Both the position numbers and the translations under genes were made by a program. A DNA stretch of 64,000 nucleotides from Oceanispirochaeta sp. M1 (GTDB lineage: Bacteria > Spirochaetota > Spirochaetia > DSM-2461). Below the pieces are notes generated by a model, which ran no database searches, had not been told where the DNA came from, and worked only from the letters and a program-made list of their open reading frames with translations. Below are positions 16,958 to 26,077 of this stretch, piece after piece (within the stretch, counting starts at the first letter, position 1; each line of letters begins with the position of its first letter). The DNA is taken from the NCBI RefSeq assembly GCF_003346715.1, contig NZ_QQPQ01000021.1, positions 36,036 to 100,035 of the forward strand, given 5' to 3'.

Positions 16958-18334
16958 CTAGTAGGCGTTTTTATTTACAAAACCATTAAAGACAGTCAAA
17001 AGAAGTATCTTCAGGTCCAGAGCAAAACGCCAGTTCCGGATATAGTACATATCGAATTGGATTCTTTTTTCAAGACTTGTATTACCCCGCCAGCCGTTGA
17101 TCTGAGCCCATCCTGTGATTCCGGCTTTCATTTTATGACGGAGCATATAGCCGGGGATTTCATCCTTGAACTCCTCAATCAGTTCGGGGCGTTCCGGCCT
17201 GGGACCGACAAGACTCATATCTCCTATCAGTACATTCCAGAATTGGGGGAATTCATCCAGGCTGGTCTTTCTGATAAATGATCCGAATTTAGTCTTGCGG
17301 GGATCATCTTCTGTTGTCCAGGTGAATCCGTCTTCCTTGTCTGCTCCCTGACGCATGGATCTGAATTTCCACATCTTAAAGACTTTCCCATCCTGGGTCA
17401 TTCTCTCCTGGCCGTAGAATATGGGGCCGGGGGAAGTGATTTTTACCAGTACAGCAATAATCAAGAGCATGGGAGAGAGGACCAGCAGTCCGAAAAAGGA
17501 GCCGGCTATATCCGTCGCTCTCTTACCTATAAGGGCAAATTGATTCGTGGCAGGTCTGTTGATAAAGATTAAAGGCATTCCAAGTACATCTTCGATGGTT
17601 GTTCCGATAAGGGCATAATTCACCTGTGGAATCAGTATGATGGGTATGACCTGGTTGTAATGGCCTTTAATATATTTTTCCTGCCTGCCGAGATCCCTTC
17701 CCGAGTACCCGACCATGATACTCCAGGGATCAAATCTGGCCACTTCTTTATCCACATCCTCATAACTGCAGGATGGAATTCCCAGCTCTTCGGCCTTCCC
17801 TTTAGAATCCGCCCAGCAGCATATTTCAATCGCCATTTGAGGATTCTCCATAACTTTTTTTATCAAGCGGTCCACATGCAGGCCGTGACCAATGAGAAAA
17901 ACAGTTTGCCTGAGCTCTCCTTTAATCACCTTCATCATAAGATGGTTTCTGAAGAATACTCTGTTCATGATCAGTAATATCTGGTTGATCAGGAAAAAGA
18001 TAATGAGTGTAAGACGTGATATTCTGTCTGACTGAAGGTTGTATCCTGCAAAAACAAAAAAGATCTGAATCTTAATATTCAGCATGAGCAATTTGGAAAA
18101 CTCTCTATGCCAGGCATGGAGAATCTGCTGCGTATAGAATCGCTCTCTGTATAATAGATAAGCCGCCACCAGAACAGGGATCGGCATCAGATATAGGAAA
18201 TGTATAAAGGATTTATAATTGTTCTCCAAAACCATAAAGCGGATATGGGTCGCAAGAAGCCAGGAGAGACTTACAAGAGCCAAGTCAGTGATATAGTGGA
18301 AAAATATATAAGACTTCCATTGTTTATTAAGCAT
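16958..18334 (-). CDS. Polyprenyl-phosphate sugar-1-phosphate transferase (WcaJ/WbaP type)
   Basis: 458 residues. The N-terminal half has four to five transmembrane helices (to about residue 130), followed by a nucleotide-binding-like domain. A further helix (LLVLSPMLLIIAVLVK) precedes the C-terminal catalytic domain with the family blocks SPGPIFYGQER, KMWKFRSM, DEFPQFWNVL, MSLVGPRPERP and WAQINGWRG. These enzymes load the first sugar phosphate onto undecaprenyl phosphate and so start exopolysaccharide or O-unit assembly at the inner membrane. It is the likely initiating enzyme for the nearby glycosyltransferases. No flippase or polymerase gene is in the window. Confidence 0.9.
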   Translation of the reverse strand: MLNKQWKSYIFFHYITDLALVSLSWLLATHIRFMVLENNYKSFIHFLYLMPIPVLVAAYLLYRERFYTQQILHAWHREFSKLLMLNIKIQIFFVFAGYNLQSDRISRLTLIIFFLINQILLIMNRVFFRNHLMMKVIKGELRQTVFLIGHGLHVDRLIKKVMENPQMAIEICCWADSKGKAEELGIPSCSYEDVDKEVARFDPWSIMVGYSGRDLGRQEKYIKGHYNQVIPIILIPQVNYALIGTTIEDVLGMPLIFINRPATNQFALIGKRATDIAGSFFGLLVLSPMLLIIAVLVKITSPGPIFYGQERMTQDGKVFKMWKFRSMRQGADKEDGFTWTTEDDPRKTKFGSFIRKTSLDEFPQFWNVLIGDMSLVGPRPERPELIEEFKDEIPGYMLRHKMKAGITGWAQINGWRGNTSLEKRIQFDMYYIRNWRFALDLKILLLTVFNGFVNKNAY

Positions 18335-18512
18335 GTTTATTCCTGTGTACTCTCTTTAACAAAGATACCATTCTAATCTGATATGGTTACTCTGTGTAGC
18401 ACTAAAGTATAATGTATTACTCATTAATTAAATAAAAAAATACATTAGCTGATTCTGGGCATCCCTTTATTCATGGAACTTTTAGTTTTAGAATGGAAAT
18501 CAGGAGGGTGCT

Positions 18513-19202
18513 ATGTGTTTCAGTGTTGCATTGACAAGAGAAACCATTGAAAATGATCCCCGTTTTCATCATCTACTGGATGAACTGTATCAAAATCCGG
18601 GGTTCAGGATATCAGGTTTCAGTTTTCCGGGGCTACCCGTTTTAAGGGAAGATTTAAATTCAGCAGGGGATCTGCTTCACTGGGGGCTGATTCCCGCCTG
18701 GGTAAAGGATTCTGACAAAGCTGGAAAGATACGCTCCGGTACCATAAATGCCCGCTGGGAGAGTCTCTCTGAAAAACCCTCATTCCGGGAGAGCTGGCCC
18801 GCTAAGCGCTGTATCCTTCCTGTAGAGGGGTTTTATGAACCTCATCTAAAGGGTACGACAAAGTCCACCTGGTATATCCGGCCCAGGGATAAAGGGCTGA
18901 TTTATCTGGGAGGAATCTGGCAGGAAAATCGGAATCTTCCTGTAGACTGGCCGAATCTGACTTTTTCAATCCTGACTGTTGAGTCCAGAGATCTTCTGCA
19001 GAAAGTACATAATGAAAAACCCCGAATGCCTGTCATGCTGAGCCGTGAAGCTGCATCAGACTGGCTTGGTGAGGAACGGCCTGACCTCAGTGACAGTCAC
19101 TGGCATCTGAATCAGGAGAGTCTTGAAGCCTGGGAATGCCTGCCCGGAGGACGGGAGAAAGCTCCCCCTGGAAAGGAATGGACTCAGGGACATTTGTTTT
19201 AA
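18513..19202 (+). CDS. SRAP-domain protein (YedK/HMCES family)
   Basis: 229 residues. Cys2 directly after the initiator Met is the catalytic residue that forms a thiazolidine crosslink with abasic sites in single-stranded DNA. The other family landmarks are visible: GTINARWESL (Asn/Arg), CILPVEGFYE (active-site Glu) and the region around KPRMPVMLS. The protein shields abasic sites during replication. GGAGG before the ATG supports the start. It stands alone between the polysaccharide genes and the molybdenum hydroxylase genes. Confidence 0.92.
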   Translation: MCFSVALTRETIENDPRFHHLLDELYQNPGFRISGFSFPGLPVLREDLNSAGDLLHWGLIPAWVKDSDKAGKIRSGTINARWESLSEKPSFRESWPAKRCILPVEGFYEPHLKGTTKSTWYIRPRDKGLIYLGGIWQENRNLPVDWPNLTFSILTVESRDLLQKVHNEKPRMPVMLSREAASDWLGEERPDLSDSHWHLNQESLEAWECLPGGREKAPPGKEWTQGHLF

Positions 19203-19287
19203 TAAGTTGATTGTATTGCTTCCCGGGGGTATAATTAATCAATCAGTCAAATAATAAATATTTACACTTGAAATAATCGGAGGAACT

Positions 19288-21564
19288 GTGAAGAACTGTT
19301 TTAGAAATGATGCCAGGCAGAAGGTCTGCGGCACTGCCCGTTTCGCCGATGATTTCTCTTTTCCGGGAATGGCTCACTCCGTTCCTGTATACAGTGATTT
19401 TGTCCATGCACGGATACACTCTATTCTTATTGAGGACGCACAGAACATGCCCGGCGTTCTTGCCGTACAGACCTGGAAAGATGTACCAGGGAACTTATGT
19501 TCAGGTCAGATTGATCAGGATTGTCCCATTCTTGTAAAAGACCGCATCCGGAGTACGGGAGATGTGGTTGCGATTGTAACGGCTGAAACCAGAGAACAGG
19601 CCATTGCCGCTTCCCAGAAGGTCAGGGTGGAGGCAAAAGTTCTTCCGGTAATTCTTAATACTGAAGAAGCCATGAAAGCTGATGCTGTTGTTATTCCAGA
19701 GGGACGTCCCGGAAACATTGTAAACCACCACAAGGTCCGCAAGGGTGACCCAGATAAGCTGATGGCTGAATCCGATATTATTATCGAAGATTTTTTTGAG
19801 ACCCCCCTGGTGGAACATGCCTATATGGAGCCCGAATGCGGTATCTGTGTACCCCGTGATGACGGGGTTTTAGATATTTATGGCTCTGTTCAGCATCCCT
19901 TCAGCACAAGACGTTTTATCTGTGCTTTTCTGGGACGGCCTCTGGCATCGGTTATTGTTCACGCACATGCGGTGGGCGGAAGTTTTGGCGGCAAGGATGA
20001 TACAGCTTCATTGGTCTGCGCCAGAGCTGCTCTGGCTGCTGTTGCCCTTAAGAGACCTGTGAAGCTTCGTTATGACCGCCCCTGGTCCATGAGGGAGAGC
20101 TATAAGAGAAATCCTTATAAGATGTGGTACAAGGCAGGATTTTCAAAAGAGGGGGTACTCCTTTCTGTCATCAGTAAAACTCTTTCCGATTCGGGAGCCT
20201 ATACCTCCACAACTCCCTGGTCCACATGGCGGTCGGCAGCACAGAATGTGGGTCCCTATGCCCTTGGAGATATAAGAGCCGATGTGTACGGTGTTGCCAC
20301 CAATAATATATTTACCGGAGCCATGAGAGGCTTCGGATCTCCCCAGACAAATTTCGCCTTCGAACAGATTATGGATATGGCTGCCGAAAAACTGGGGATG
20401 AGTCCTTTGGATATTCGAAAAAAGAATGCAGTGACACAGAACAGCGAAACCATCACGGGACAGATTCTGGACGATCATACGGTCAGTCTCTGTGAAGTCC
20501 TTGATAAGACTGCCTCTTCCATCTCCTATGAAGAAAAAAGAAAGAAATCCTCCTATGGAAAACCCGGTAAAGACGGACTTTTGTATGGAATCGGCATAGC
20601 CTGTTCCTATAGAGGATGCAGTCTCGGAGCCGAAGGGATGGATTTCTGCTGTGCTTCAGTAAATGTTCAGTTTGACGGCTCCATTGTTATGGATGTTTCT
20701 GTTTTTGAAAACGGACAGGGCGCCCCCAGTGCCATGATCATTCTGGCATCCGAGATGCTTGGTGTTCCGGTGGATAAAATTCATTATCAGGCTTCAACAA
20801 CTGCCTCTATTCCTGATGGAGGAACAACTGTCGCCTCCCGTGGAACCCTTGTGGGCGGCGCTGCAATCAAGGATGCCGTTGATAAGCTCAAGGTAATCCT
20901 GGCTGGAGCTCTCAAGACGGATCTTGTTGACGAAGGTGAAGAGATTGAGTTCCGGGATGATCGGATTTTCGGCAGCCGGGGACGTTCCCTCAGCTGGGAG
21001 GAAGCCGGTAAGAAAATGTATCTGGCCCGGGTATATCCCTTTGCATTCGGTACATTTCAGGCACCTCCGGTTTCCTGGGACGAGGAGAATGGACAGGGTG
21101 ATGCCTATTTTTCTTATGTCTACAGTGCCCAGGCAGTAGAACTTGAGATAGATCCTGTGAAAGGAAGTTGCCGAATCCTGAATATTGTGGCCTCTCATGA
21201 TATCGGCAGGGCGGTGAATCCTCCCATGGTCATAGGACAGATTCAGGGCGGTATAGTGCAGGGCGCCGGTATGGCTCTTACAGAAAAATTTCTTGTGGAT
21301 GATGAGGGAAAGGCTGTGTCTTTGAACTTTTCAAAATATAAGATTCCCCGGGCAACTGATATCCCCGATATTACGGCTCATATTATTGAGAACCCGGATC
21401 CACTCTCACCCACAGGGGTGAAAGGAATAGGAGAACCGGCTCTGGAAATCATCTCTCCTGCAATCGCCAATGCCGTTGCCGCTGCCACCGGGATACATCT
21501 GAAATCCCTGCCCCTTGATATAAAATCATTGAAGATAAGCGCTGAGGAGCCTCCAACAGTATGA
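19288..21564 (+). CDS. Molybdenum hydroxylase large (Mo-cofactor) subunit, xanthine dehydrogenase family
   Basis: 758 residues from a GTG start with GGAGGA three bases upstream. The protein starts with the aldehyde oxidase/xanthine dehydrogenase a/b-hammerhead domain (GTARFADD), then the Mo-binding domain with GGSFGGKDD (about 229), AMRGFGSPQ, and GIGEPALE with the catalytic glutamate E716. By family it hydroxylates an aldehyde or N-heterocycle such as a purine using a molybdopterin cofactor. Which substrate it uses cannot be read from the sequence. It overlaps the 2Fe-2S subunit gene by four bases; a FAD subunit gene is not next to it. Confidence 0.88.
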   Translation: MKNCFRNDARQKVCGTARFADDFSFPGMAHSVPVYSDFVHARIHSILIEDAQNMPGVLAVQTWKDVPGNLCSGQIDQDCPILVKDRIRSTGDVVAIVTAETREQAIAASQKVRVEAKVLPVILNTEEAMKADAVVIPEGRPGNIVNHHKVRKGDPDKLMAESDIIIEDFFETPLVEHAYMEPECGICVPRDDGVLDIYGSVQHPFSTRRFICAFLGRPLASVIVHAHAVGGSFGGKDDTASLVCARAALAAVALKRPVKLRYDRPWSMRESYKRNPYKMWYKAGFSKEGVLLSVISKTLSDSGAYTSTTPWSTWRSAAQNVGPYALGDIRADVYGVATNNIFTGAMRGFGSPQTNFAFEQIMDMAAEKLGMSPLDIRKKNAVTQNSETITGQILDDHTVSLCEVLDKTASSISYEEKRKKSSYGKPGKDGLLYGIGIACSYRGCSLGAEGMDFCCASVNVQFDGSIVMDVSVFENGQGAPSAMIILASEMLGVPVDKIHYQASTTASIPDGGTTVASRGTLVGGAAIKDAVDKLKVILAGALKTDLVDEGEEIEFRDDRIFGSRGRSLSWEEAGKKMYLARVYPFAFGTFQAPPVSWDEENGQGDAYFSYVYSAQAVELEIDPVKGSCRILNIVASHDIGRAVNPPMVIGQIQGGIVQGAGMALTEKFLVDDEGKAVSLNFSKYKIPRATDIPDITAHIIENPDPLSPTGVKGIGEPALEIISPAIANAVAAATGIHLKSLPLDIKSLKISAEEPPTV

Positions 21565-22055
21565 GTAAGATAATTGTAAATGGAAATGAATATATTGTCA
21601 GTGAGGAACATGAGTCTCTGACTCTTCTCCACTATTTGCGGGATGTTCTTGATCAGACGGGAACAAAGAATGGATGTGAAGAGGGTACCTGCGGAGCCTG
21701 CACGGTTCTAGTAGATCATAAGGCCGTTCGTTCATGCCGCTATAAGCTGAGCAGGGCCTTTGACTGTGAAGTTACCACAATTGAAGGGCTTCTCCGTGAA
21801 GACGGCAGCCTGCATCCTGTTCAGCAGGCATTTATCGATGCCGGTGCAGTGCAGTGCGGATTCTGTACCCCCGGAATGATCATGCAGACACTGGATCTGC
21901 TGCATAAAAATCCCGAACCCGACAGAGAGACTATCCGTAAGGCTCTAAAGGGAAATCTCTGCCGCTGTACGGGATATCAAAGTATTGTGGATGCTGTGGA
22001 ACTGGCCTCAAAGAGGATGATGACTCCCCATATTACAAGGCAGTACGGGCAGTAA
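21561..22055 (+). CDS. Molybdenum hydroxylase 2Fe-2S subunit
   Basis: 164 residues with both clusters intact. The plant-ferredoxin-type N-terminal cluster uses C39, C44, C47 and C59 (CEEGTCGACTVLVD). The four-helix C-terminal cluster uses C99, C102, C134 and C136 (CGFCTPGM and CRCTGY). It passes electrons from the Mo centre. Overlap with the large-subunit gene in an ATGA arrangement supports a 1:1 complex. The gene ends 14 bp before the convergent ABC ATPase gene. Confidence 0.93.
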   Translation: MSKIIVNGNEYIVSEEHESLTLLHYLRDVLDQTGTKNGCEEGTCGACTVLVDHKAVRSCRYKLSRAFDCEVTTIEGLLREDGSLHPVQQAFIDAGAVQCGFCTPGMIMQTLDLLHKNPEPDRETIRKALKGNLCRCTGYQSIVDAVELASKRMMTPHITRQYGQ

Positions 22056-22069
22056 TCAGGCTGCCGCCG

Positions 22070-23113
22070 TCAGTTCAGCAGGAGGCAATCCTGTAAAGAT
22101 ATGGCCAGGCGGACTTTCTCTCCAGTTATCCGTCTGCTTAGATCCCTGCTTTTTATCTTGATTATCTGATTCCCGCAGGCAATCTCCATATAGTGAAAAT
22201 CTCCCCCGAATTCACTGTAGTGAAGTTTTCCACTGCAGCTGAGTTCCATATCTTTTTTTAAACTGTCTTCATCTCCCAAAACCCTGCAGCATTCAGGACG
22301 GAAAAAGAGCTTTGGATTATCCCTCTCTATGGTCTCTTTTATCCCTTTCACTGATGAGGGAATTTCATGCAGATCAAATTTTCCAAGCATACTGAAGCTC
22401 TGCTCCAGAGAAAGGATATTGGCATTGCCGAAAAAGTCCCCGGCAAAACTGTTTACGGGAGTTCTGTAAATCTCTTCGGGAGAGTCTGTCTGTATCACCC
22501 TGCCGCCGTTCATCAGAACAACAAGATCCGATATGGCCATGGCCTCTTCCTGATCGTGGGTGACATAGACAGTTGTGATGCCGGTACGTTTCTGTATCTC
22601 TTTTATCTGTCTTCTCAGGATTTTACGGAGTCGTGCATCCAATGCGCTGAGGGGCTCATCAAGGAGAAGCAGCTCGGGCTCTGAAGCCAGGGCTCTTGCC
22701 AGAGCAATCCTCTGTTTTTCTCCCCCTGAAAGCTCTTCTATTCTCCGTTCTTCAAAGCCTTTCAATTCCACCATCTCAAGAAGTTCAGCACAGCGGATAT
22801 GGGCTTTTTCACCCTTGTGAGGCATCCCATAACAGATGTTTTTCTGAACATTCATATGGGGGAATAAAGCATAATCCTGAAAAACCATTCCAATTTTTCT
22901 GAACCGGGGATCTAGATTCGTTATATCTTTTTCACCCAGTATGATCTTTCCTTTTCCGGGACTGTATAATCCGGCAATGGATTTTAACAGACTTGTCTTG
23001 CCGCAGCCGCTTGGCCCCAGCAGTGTGGTCAGCTTAGCTGAGGGGAGATCCAGAGAACACTGGAGATTAAAATCTCCAAGAGTCAGTTTCAGCTTATCTA
23101 TGGTAAGTTTCAT
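22070..23113 (-). CDS. ABC transporter ATP-binding protein, thiamine/iron type
   Basis: About 347 residues from the ATG at 23113, which has GGAGAA just upstream inside the permease gene; the frame also allows a start at 23140. Walker A is GPSGCGKTS (33-41), the signature is LSGGEKQRIALARALA, and Walker B is LLLLDEPLSALD. A C-terminal TOBE-like extension follows. It powers the transporter encoded immediately upstream. The TPP riboswitch ahead of the operon argues for thiamine or a thiamine precursor as cargo. Confidence 0.88.
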   Translation of the reverse strand: MKLTIDKLKLTLGDFNLQCSLDLPSAKLTTLLGPSGCGKTSLLKSIAGLYSPGKGKIILGEKDITNLDPRFRKIGMVFQDYALFPHMNVQKNICYGMPHKGEKAHIRCAELLEMVELKGFEERRIEELSGGEKQRIALARALASEPELLLLDEPLSALDARLRKILRRQIKEIQKRTGITTVYVTHDQEEAMAISDLVVLMNGGRVIQTDSPEEIYRTPVNSFAGDFFGNANILSLEQSFSMLGKFDLHEIPSSVKGIKETIERDNPKLFFRPECCRVLGDEDSLKKDMELSCSGKLHYSEFGGDFHYMEIACGNQIIKIKSRDLSRRITGEKVRLAISLQDCLLLN

Positions 23114-23114
23114 A

Positions 23115-24812
23115 TCAGTTCTCCCAGCCTTCAAAGGCATCTATCAGGATAAAAGCAGCAAGGCATATCAGGATCAGAATGGTTCCCAGAGCACAGGCGC
23201 TGTAGAATTTATATGTTCCGATCAGCCTTAGAATGGCAATGGGTATTGTGGGGATTCCCGCATCTGAGAGGATCAGAGTTGCATTGATTTCTCCAAGAGA
23301 AATTGCAAGTGCGAAGGCGCCGCCTGTAATGAGTCCCGGCTTGACCAGGGGCAGCTCAATACTCAGAAACTGCCTGACTCCACCGGCACCCATAAGACGG
23401 GAGGCGTCCAGCAGGTTCTGTCTTATCCGTTTCATGGCGGGTGTCAGAGCCCGCAGGACAAAGGGGAGGGCAATAACCGTGTGGGCAAGAATGATGGTCA
23501 GTACCGGAGGTACTGCTCCCAGCCGGCCTCCCCGCAGGAGCCAGAGATAACCCATTCCCAGAACAACCGATGAAACCCCCATGGGCATCATGATCACTGT
23601 TTCAACCATCCCGGAAAAGCGGAAGTTGAAACGCGCAAGAACCCAGGATGTATAGGAGCCGATGATCAGGGTCAGAATGAGTGTGGAGAATCCCAGAAAG
23701 AGACTGTTTCTCATGGACTGAGCCAGAAGGTGGGCATTGTTTCCTCTCAGTGATCCCGGTGCTGCCAGAATTTCTCTGTACCAGCGCAGTGAGAGTTCTA
23801 CCGGGCCGGTTCTGGTTGTCTGAACCAGAAAAGACTGAGCCATTACCGTAAGAATCGGTCCGAAGATGATAAAGAGGATCAGAACAAAATAGGCGGCTGT
23901 AAAAAGCTTTGTCCTGAGGCGCAGATCCTTCCAGTGCATCTTGCTGCGTATCAGACTCTCCCTGTGAATGTTTCTGCCCTCCCTTCTTATATAGAACCAG
24001 GTCAGAAAGAGGGTCGCCGCTGTTTCAACAAGGGCAAGTGCACCGCCCTTACCGAAATCAAGAGAGTATTTAATCAGTCTGTATACTTCCACTTCTAGAG
24101 TGGAGTAACGGGGGCCCCCTCCCAGTACAAGAACTACCGCAAAACTCATAAAGCAGTAGAGGAAGATCAGAGATCCCGCACTGATCATCCCCGGGAGCAG
24201 CTGGGGCAGGGTTATTGTTGAAAAAATTCTCCCCTCAGAAGCTCCCAGAGTTCTGGCGGCCTGGTGCTGATTCTCTCCCAGACCTTCCCACCAGGCGGCA
24301 ATAAGACGCAGGGCAATGGGGAAGTTGTAAAAGACATGTGCCAGCAGTATGGCTTTAAAAGAGTAGAGAATATCCAGAACAGGTTTATCCTGTCCTGTGA
24401 GTGTCATAAGTACTGAATTGACCACACCCTGACGTCCCCAGAAGAGGATGAAACCCAGCACCACAAGAATTGAGGGCAGTATAAAGGGAATCGTTGTCAA
24501 AGCTTTGAGGAATTTCTTTCCCGGAAAATCAAGGTGTGAAAGTATCCAGCCCCCCGGCAGGCCCAGAATCAGAGACAGGACTGTGCTCAGCAGTGCCTGG
24601 CCGAAGGTAAAGATAAAGATCCGCCTGTAGTAGGGGCTGAGGATAATCTCAGCCAGCCAGTCGGCGGTCCATCCGCCTTCCGACTGCAGTCCTTTTAGTA
24701 GAAGAACCGTCACCGGAAGGTAGAAGGTCAGAAAGAGGAAGAAAATTACAGGCAGAAGACGTATCTCACCCGATCTTTTAAGTCCCTCTTTCATCATTTT
24801 GAATCGATTCAT
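23115..24812 (-). CDS. ABC transporter permease with two fused membrane domains (ThiP-like)
   Basis: 565 residues forming two homologous halves, each with about six helices and an EAA loop (around ALTPAMKRIRQNLLDASR in the second half; HQAARTLGASEG in the first). Fused two-domain permeases of this size are typical of ThiP and FbpB-type importers. It overlaps the substrate-binding-protein gene by one base and the ATPase start lies within two bases of its stop, so the three form one unit. Confidence 0.88.
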   Translation of the reverse strand: MNRFKMMKEGLKRSGEIRLLPVIFFLFLTFYLPVTVLLLKGLQSEGGWTADWLAEIILSPYYRRIFIFTFGQALLSTVLSLILGLPGGWILSHLDFPGKKFLKALTTIPFILPSILVVLGFILFWGRQGVVNSVLMTLTGQDKPVLDILYSFKAILLAHVFYNFPIALRLIAAWWEGLGENQHQAARTLGASEGRIFSTITLPQLLPGMISAGSLIFLYCFMSFAVVLVLGGGPRYSTLEVEVYRLIKYSLDFGKGGALALVETAATLFLTWFYIRREGRNIHRESLIRSKMHWKDLRLRTKLFTAAYFVLILFIIFGPILTVMAQSFLVQTTRTGPVELSLRWYREILAAPGSLRGNNAHLLAQSMRNSLFLGFSTLILTLIIGSYTSWVLARFNFRFSGMVETVIMMPMGVSSVVLGMGYLWLLRGGRLGAVPPVLTIILAHTVIALPFVLRALTPAMKRIRQNLLDASRLMGAGGVRQFLSIELPLVKPGLITGGAFALAISLGEINATLILSDAGIPTIPIAILRLIGTYKFYSACALGTILILICLAAFILIDAFEGWEN

Positions 24813-25897
24813 CAGAGTCCTGATTTCTCAACCCATGACTGTACCCACTCTTGTTCACCTGCAGCAATCTCTTCCTTGTCCAGAAGGAGGGGATTGGCAG
24901 AGATAAAGGCCATATCAAAGGCTTCGGGGAGCTCTGTGGAGCTGACAGCAGGCATCATGATATTGTTTGTTGCAATGATAGCCTGTCCTTCGGCGGAGAG
25001 CATGTAGTCGATAAACATGCGGGCTGCTTCGGGGTGGGCTGCACCCTTGATAACACCTACACCTTCAACCTGAAGATAGTTTCCTTCTGCAAAATCGAGA
25101 GCCTTGTAACGCTCAGTCTCTTCCCACATTTTGTGGTAGACAGGAGAGGTGGAATAACTCAGCACAAGGGAAGCCTCACCACTTGTGAAAAGACCGTATC
25201 CGTTGCTCCAGCTTTCGGTAACTGTCAGAACTGAAGGAGCAAGTCTGTTCCAGTATTCCAGGTAGTCATCACCATAAACGGCACGGGTCCAGAGAAGAAA
25301 TCCCATTCCGGGACTGGACGTTCTGGGGTCCATGAGTACCAGTGATTTTGCATATTCAGCCTTTGTCAGATCCTCAAGAGAGGCGGGAGGATTGCTCAGC
25401 ACTTCAGAGTCATAGCAGATGGCGAAATATCCCCAGTCAAAGGGGAGGAGATGATTTGACTCATCAAAGATCAGCTCTTTGGAAACACCACTCAGCGCCG
25501 GAGCTTCGTATGCTTCAAGAACATCTTCGGCCAGAACTCTTGCAAGCAGGTTGTTATCGGGTCCGATCAGGAGGTCTCCTGCGGGATTTTTTTTCTCAAG
25601 GATTACCTTACTCAGCACAGTAACCGTATCGCCGGGGGCATTCAGTTTCACTTCGATACCTGTGGCGGCAGTGAAGTTTTCAACCAGAGCCGGACCCGGT
25701 CCCCATTCAGATGCAAAGGAATCGTAGCAGTAAATATTAAGTAATTTTTCCTCAGCCTGGTGATTCTCTTCAGCCGTTTCGGCTTTTTCACTATGACCTG
25801 AATCACTGTCATTGTTCTGGTCTTTCTCCTGACTGCCGCCGGCAAAAAGCAAAGCAGTCATCATGAGGAAAAAAAGGATAAAAATTGATTTTTTCAT
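24812..25897 (-). CDS. Thiamine-type ABC transporter substrate-binding protein
   Basis: 361 residues with a signal peptide ending AGGSQE, a common form for spirochaete binding proteins without a lipobox cysteine. After an Asp/Glu/Ser-rich linker (about 22-50) the mature domain begins LLNIYCYDSFASEWGPGP, which closely resembles ThiB/TbpA openings; SNGYGLFTSGEASLVLSYSTSP and the C-terminal FIDYMLSAEGQAIIATN also fit that family. It would bind thiamine, its phosphates or a precursor outside the inner membrane. Expression is probably controlled by the upstream TPP riboswitch and a hairpin over its ribosome binding site. Confidence 0.88.
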   Translation of the reverse strand: MKKSIFILFFLMMTALLFAGGSQEKDQNNDSDSGHSEKAETAEENHQAEEKLLNIYCYDSFASEWGPGPALVENFTAATGIEVKLNAPGDTVTVLSKVILEKKNPAGDLLIGPDNNLLARVLAEDVLEAYEAPALSGVSKELIFDESNHLLPFDWGYFAICYDSEVLSNPPASLEDLTKAEYAKSLVLMDPRTSSPGMGFLLWTRAVYGDDYLEYWNRLAPSVLTVTESWSNGYGLFTSGEASLVLSYSTSPVYHKMWEETERYKALDFAEGNYLQVEGVGVIKGAAHPEAARMFIDYMLSAEGQAIIATNNIMMPAVSSTELPEAFDMAFISANPLLLDKEEIAAGEQEWVQSWVEKSGL

Positions 25898-25905
25898 TTA
25901 AGAAG

Positions 25906-25928
25906 CTCCTGGTAATAAATTAACCAGG
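25906..25928 (-). promoter_or_regulatory. Hairpin that can hide the ribosome binding site of the thiamine operon
   Basis: On the RNA strand CCTGGT (complement of 25923-25928) can pair with ACCAGG (complement of 25908-25913). The second arm overlaps the AGGAG ribosome binding site (25906-25910) that lies 8 bases before the substrate-binding-protein ATG. It is placed between the riboswitch and the start codon, so it could be the translational on/off switch. Confidence 0.6.
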
Positions 25929-25948
25929 GGATGTTGGACGTATACGGC

Positions 25949-26030
25949 CTATTCCTTCGTCGGCATTATCCGAATCAGGTTCAATGGGTATAATCTCAGG
26001 CTCCTTTGTCGGAACCACCCCCGGGGTGAC
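25949..26030 (-). ncRNA. TPP riboswitch (THI element)
   Basis: On the minus strand the conserved core is present in order: CTGAGA followed by ATACCC, then GAACCTGAT, GGATAATGCC and the closing GAAGGAA. The P3 stem GGTTCC...GGAGCC before CTGAGA is intact. This is the thiamine pyrophosphate aptamer, which usually shuts expression when TPP is abundant. It lies 50-130 bases upstream of the thiamine-type ABC operon, whose role it supports. Confidence 0.95.
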
Positions 26031-26077
26031 TAAATCATATAGACATGATCCCTACCGGTCAATAGCGATGATGGGAG

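Noticed and set aside
18411..18446. Inverted repeat AATGTATT / AATACATT between the sugar transferase and SRAP genes
   Set aside because: Short and AT-rich in an AT-rich spacer; likely by chance, with no matching regulator nearby.
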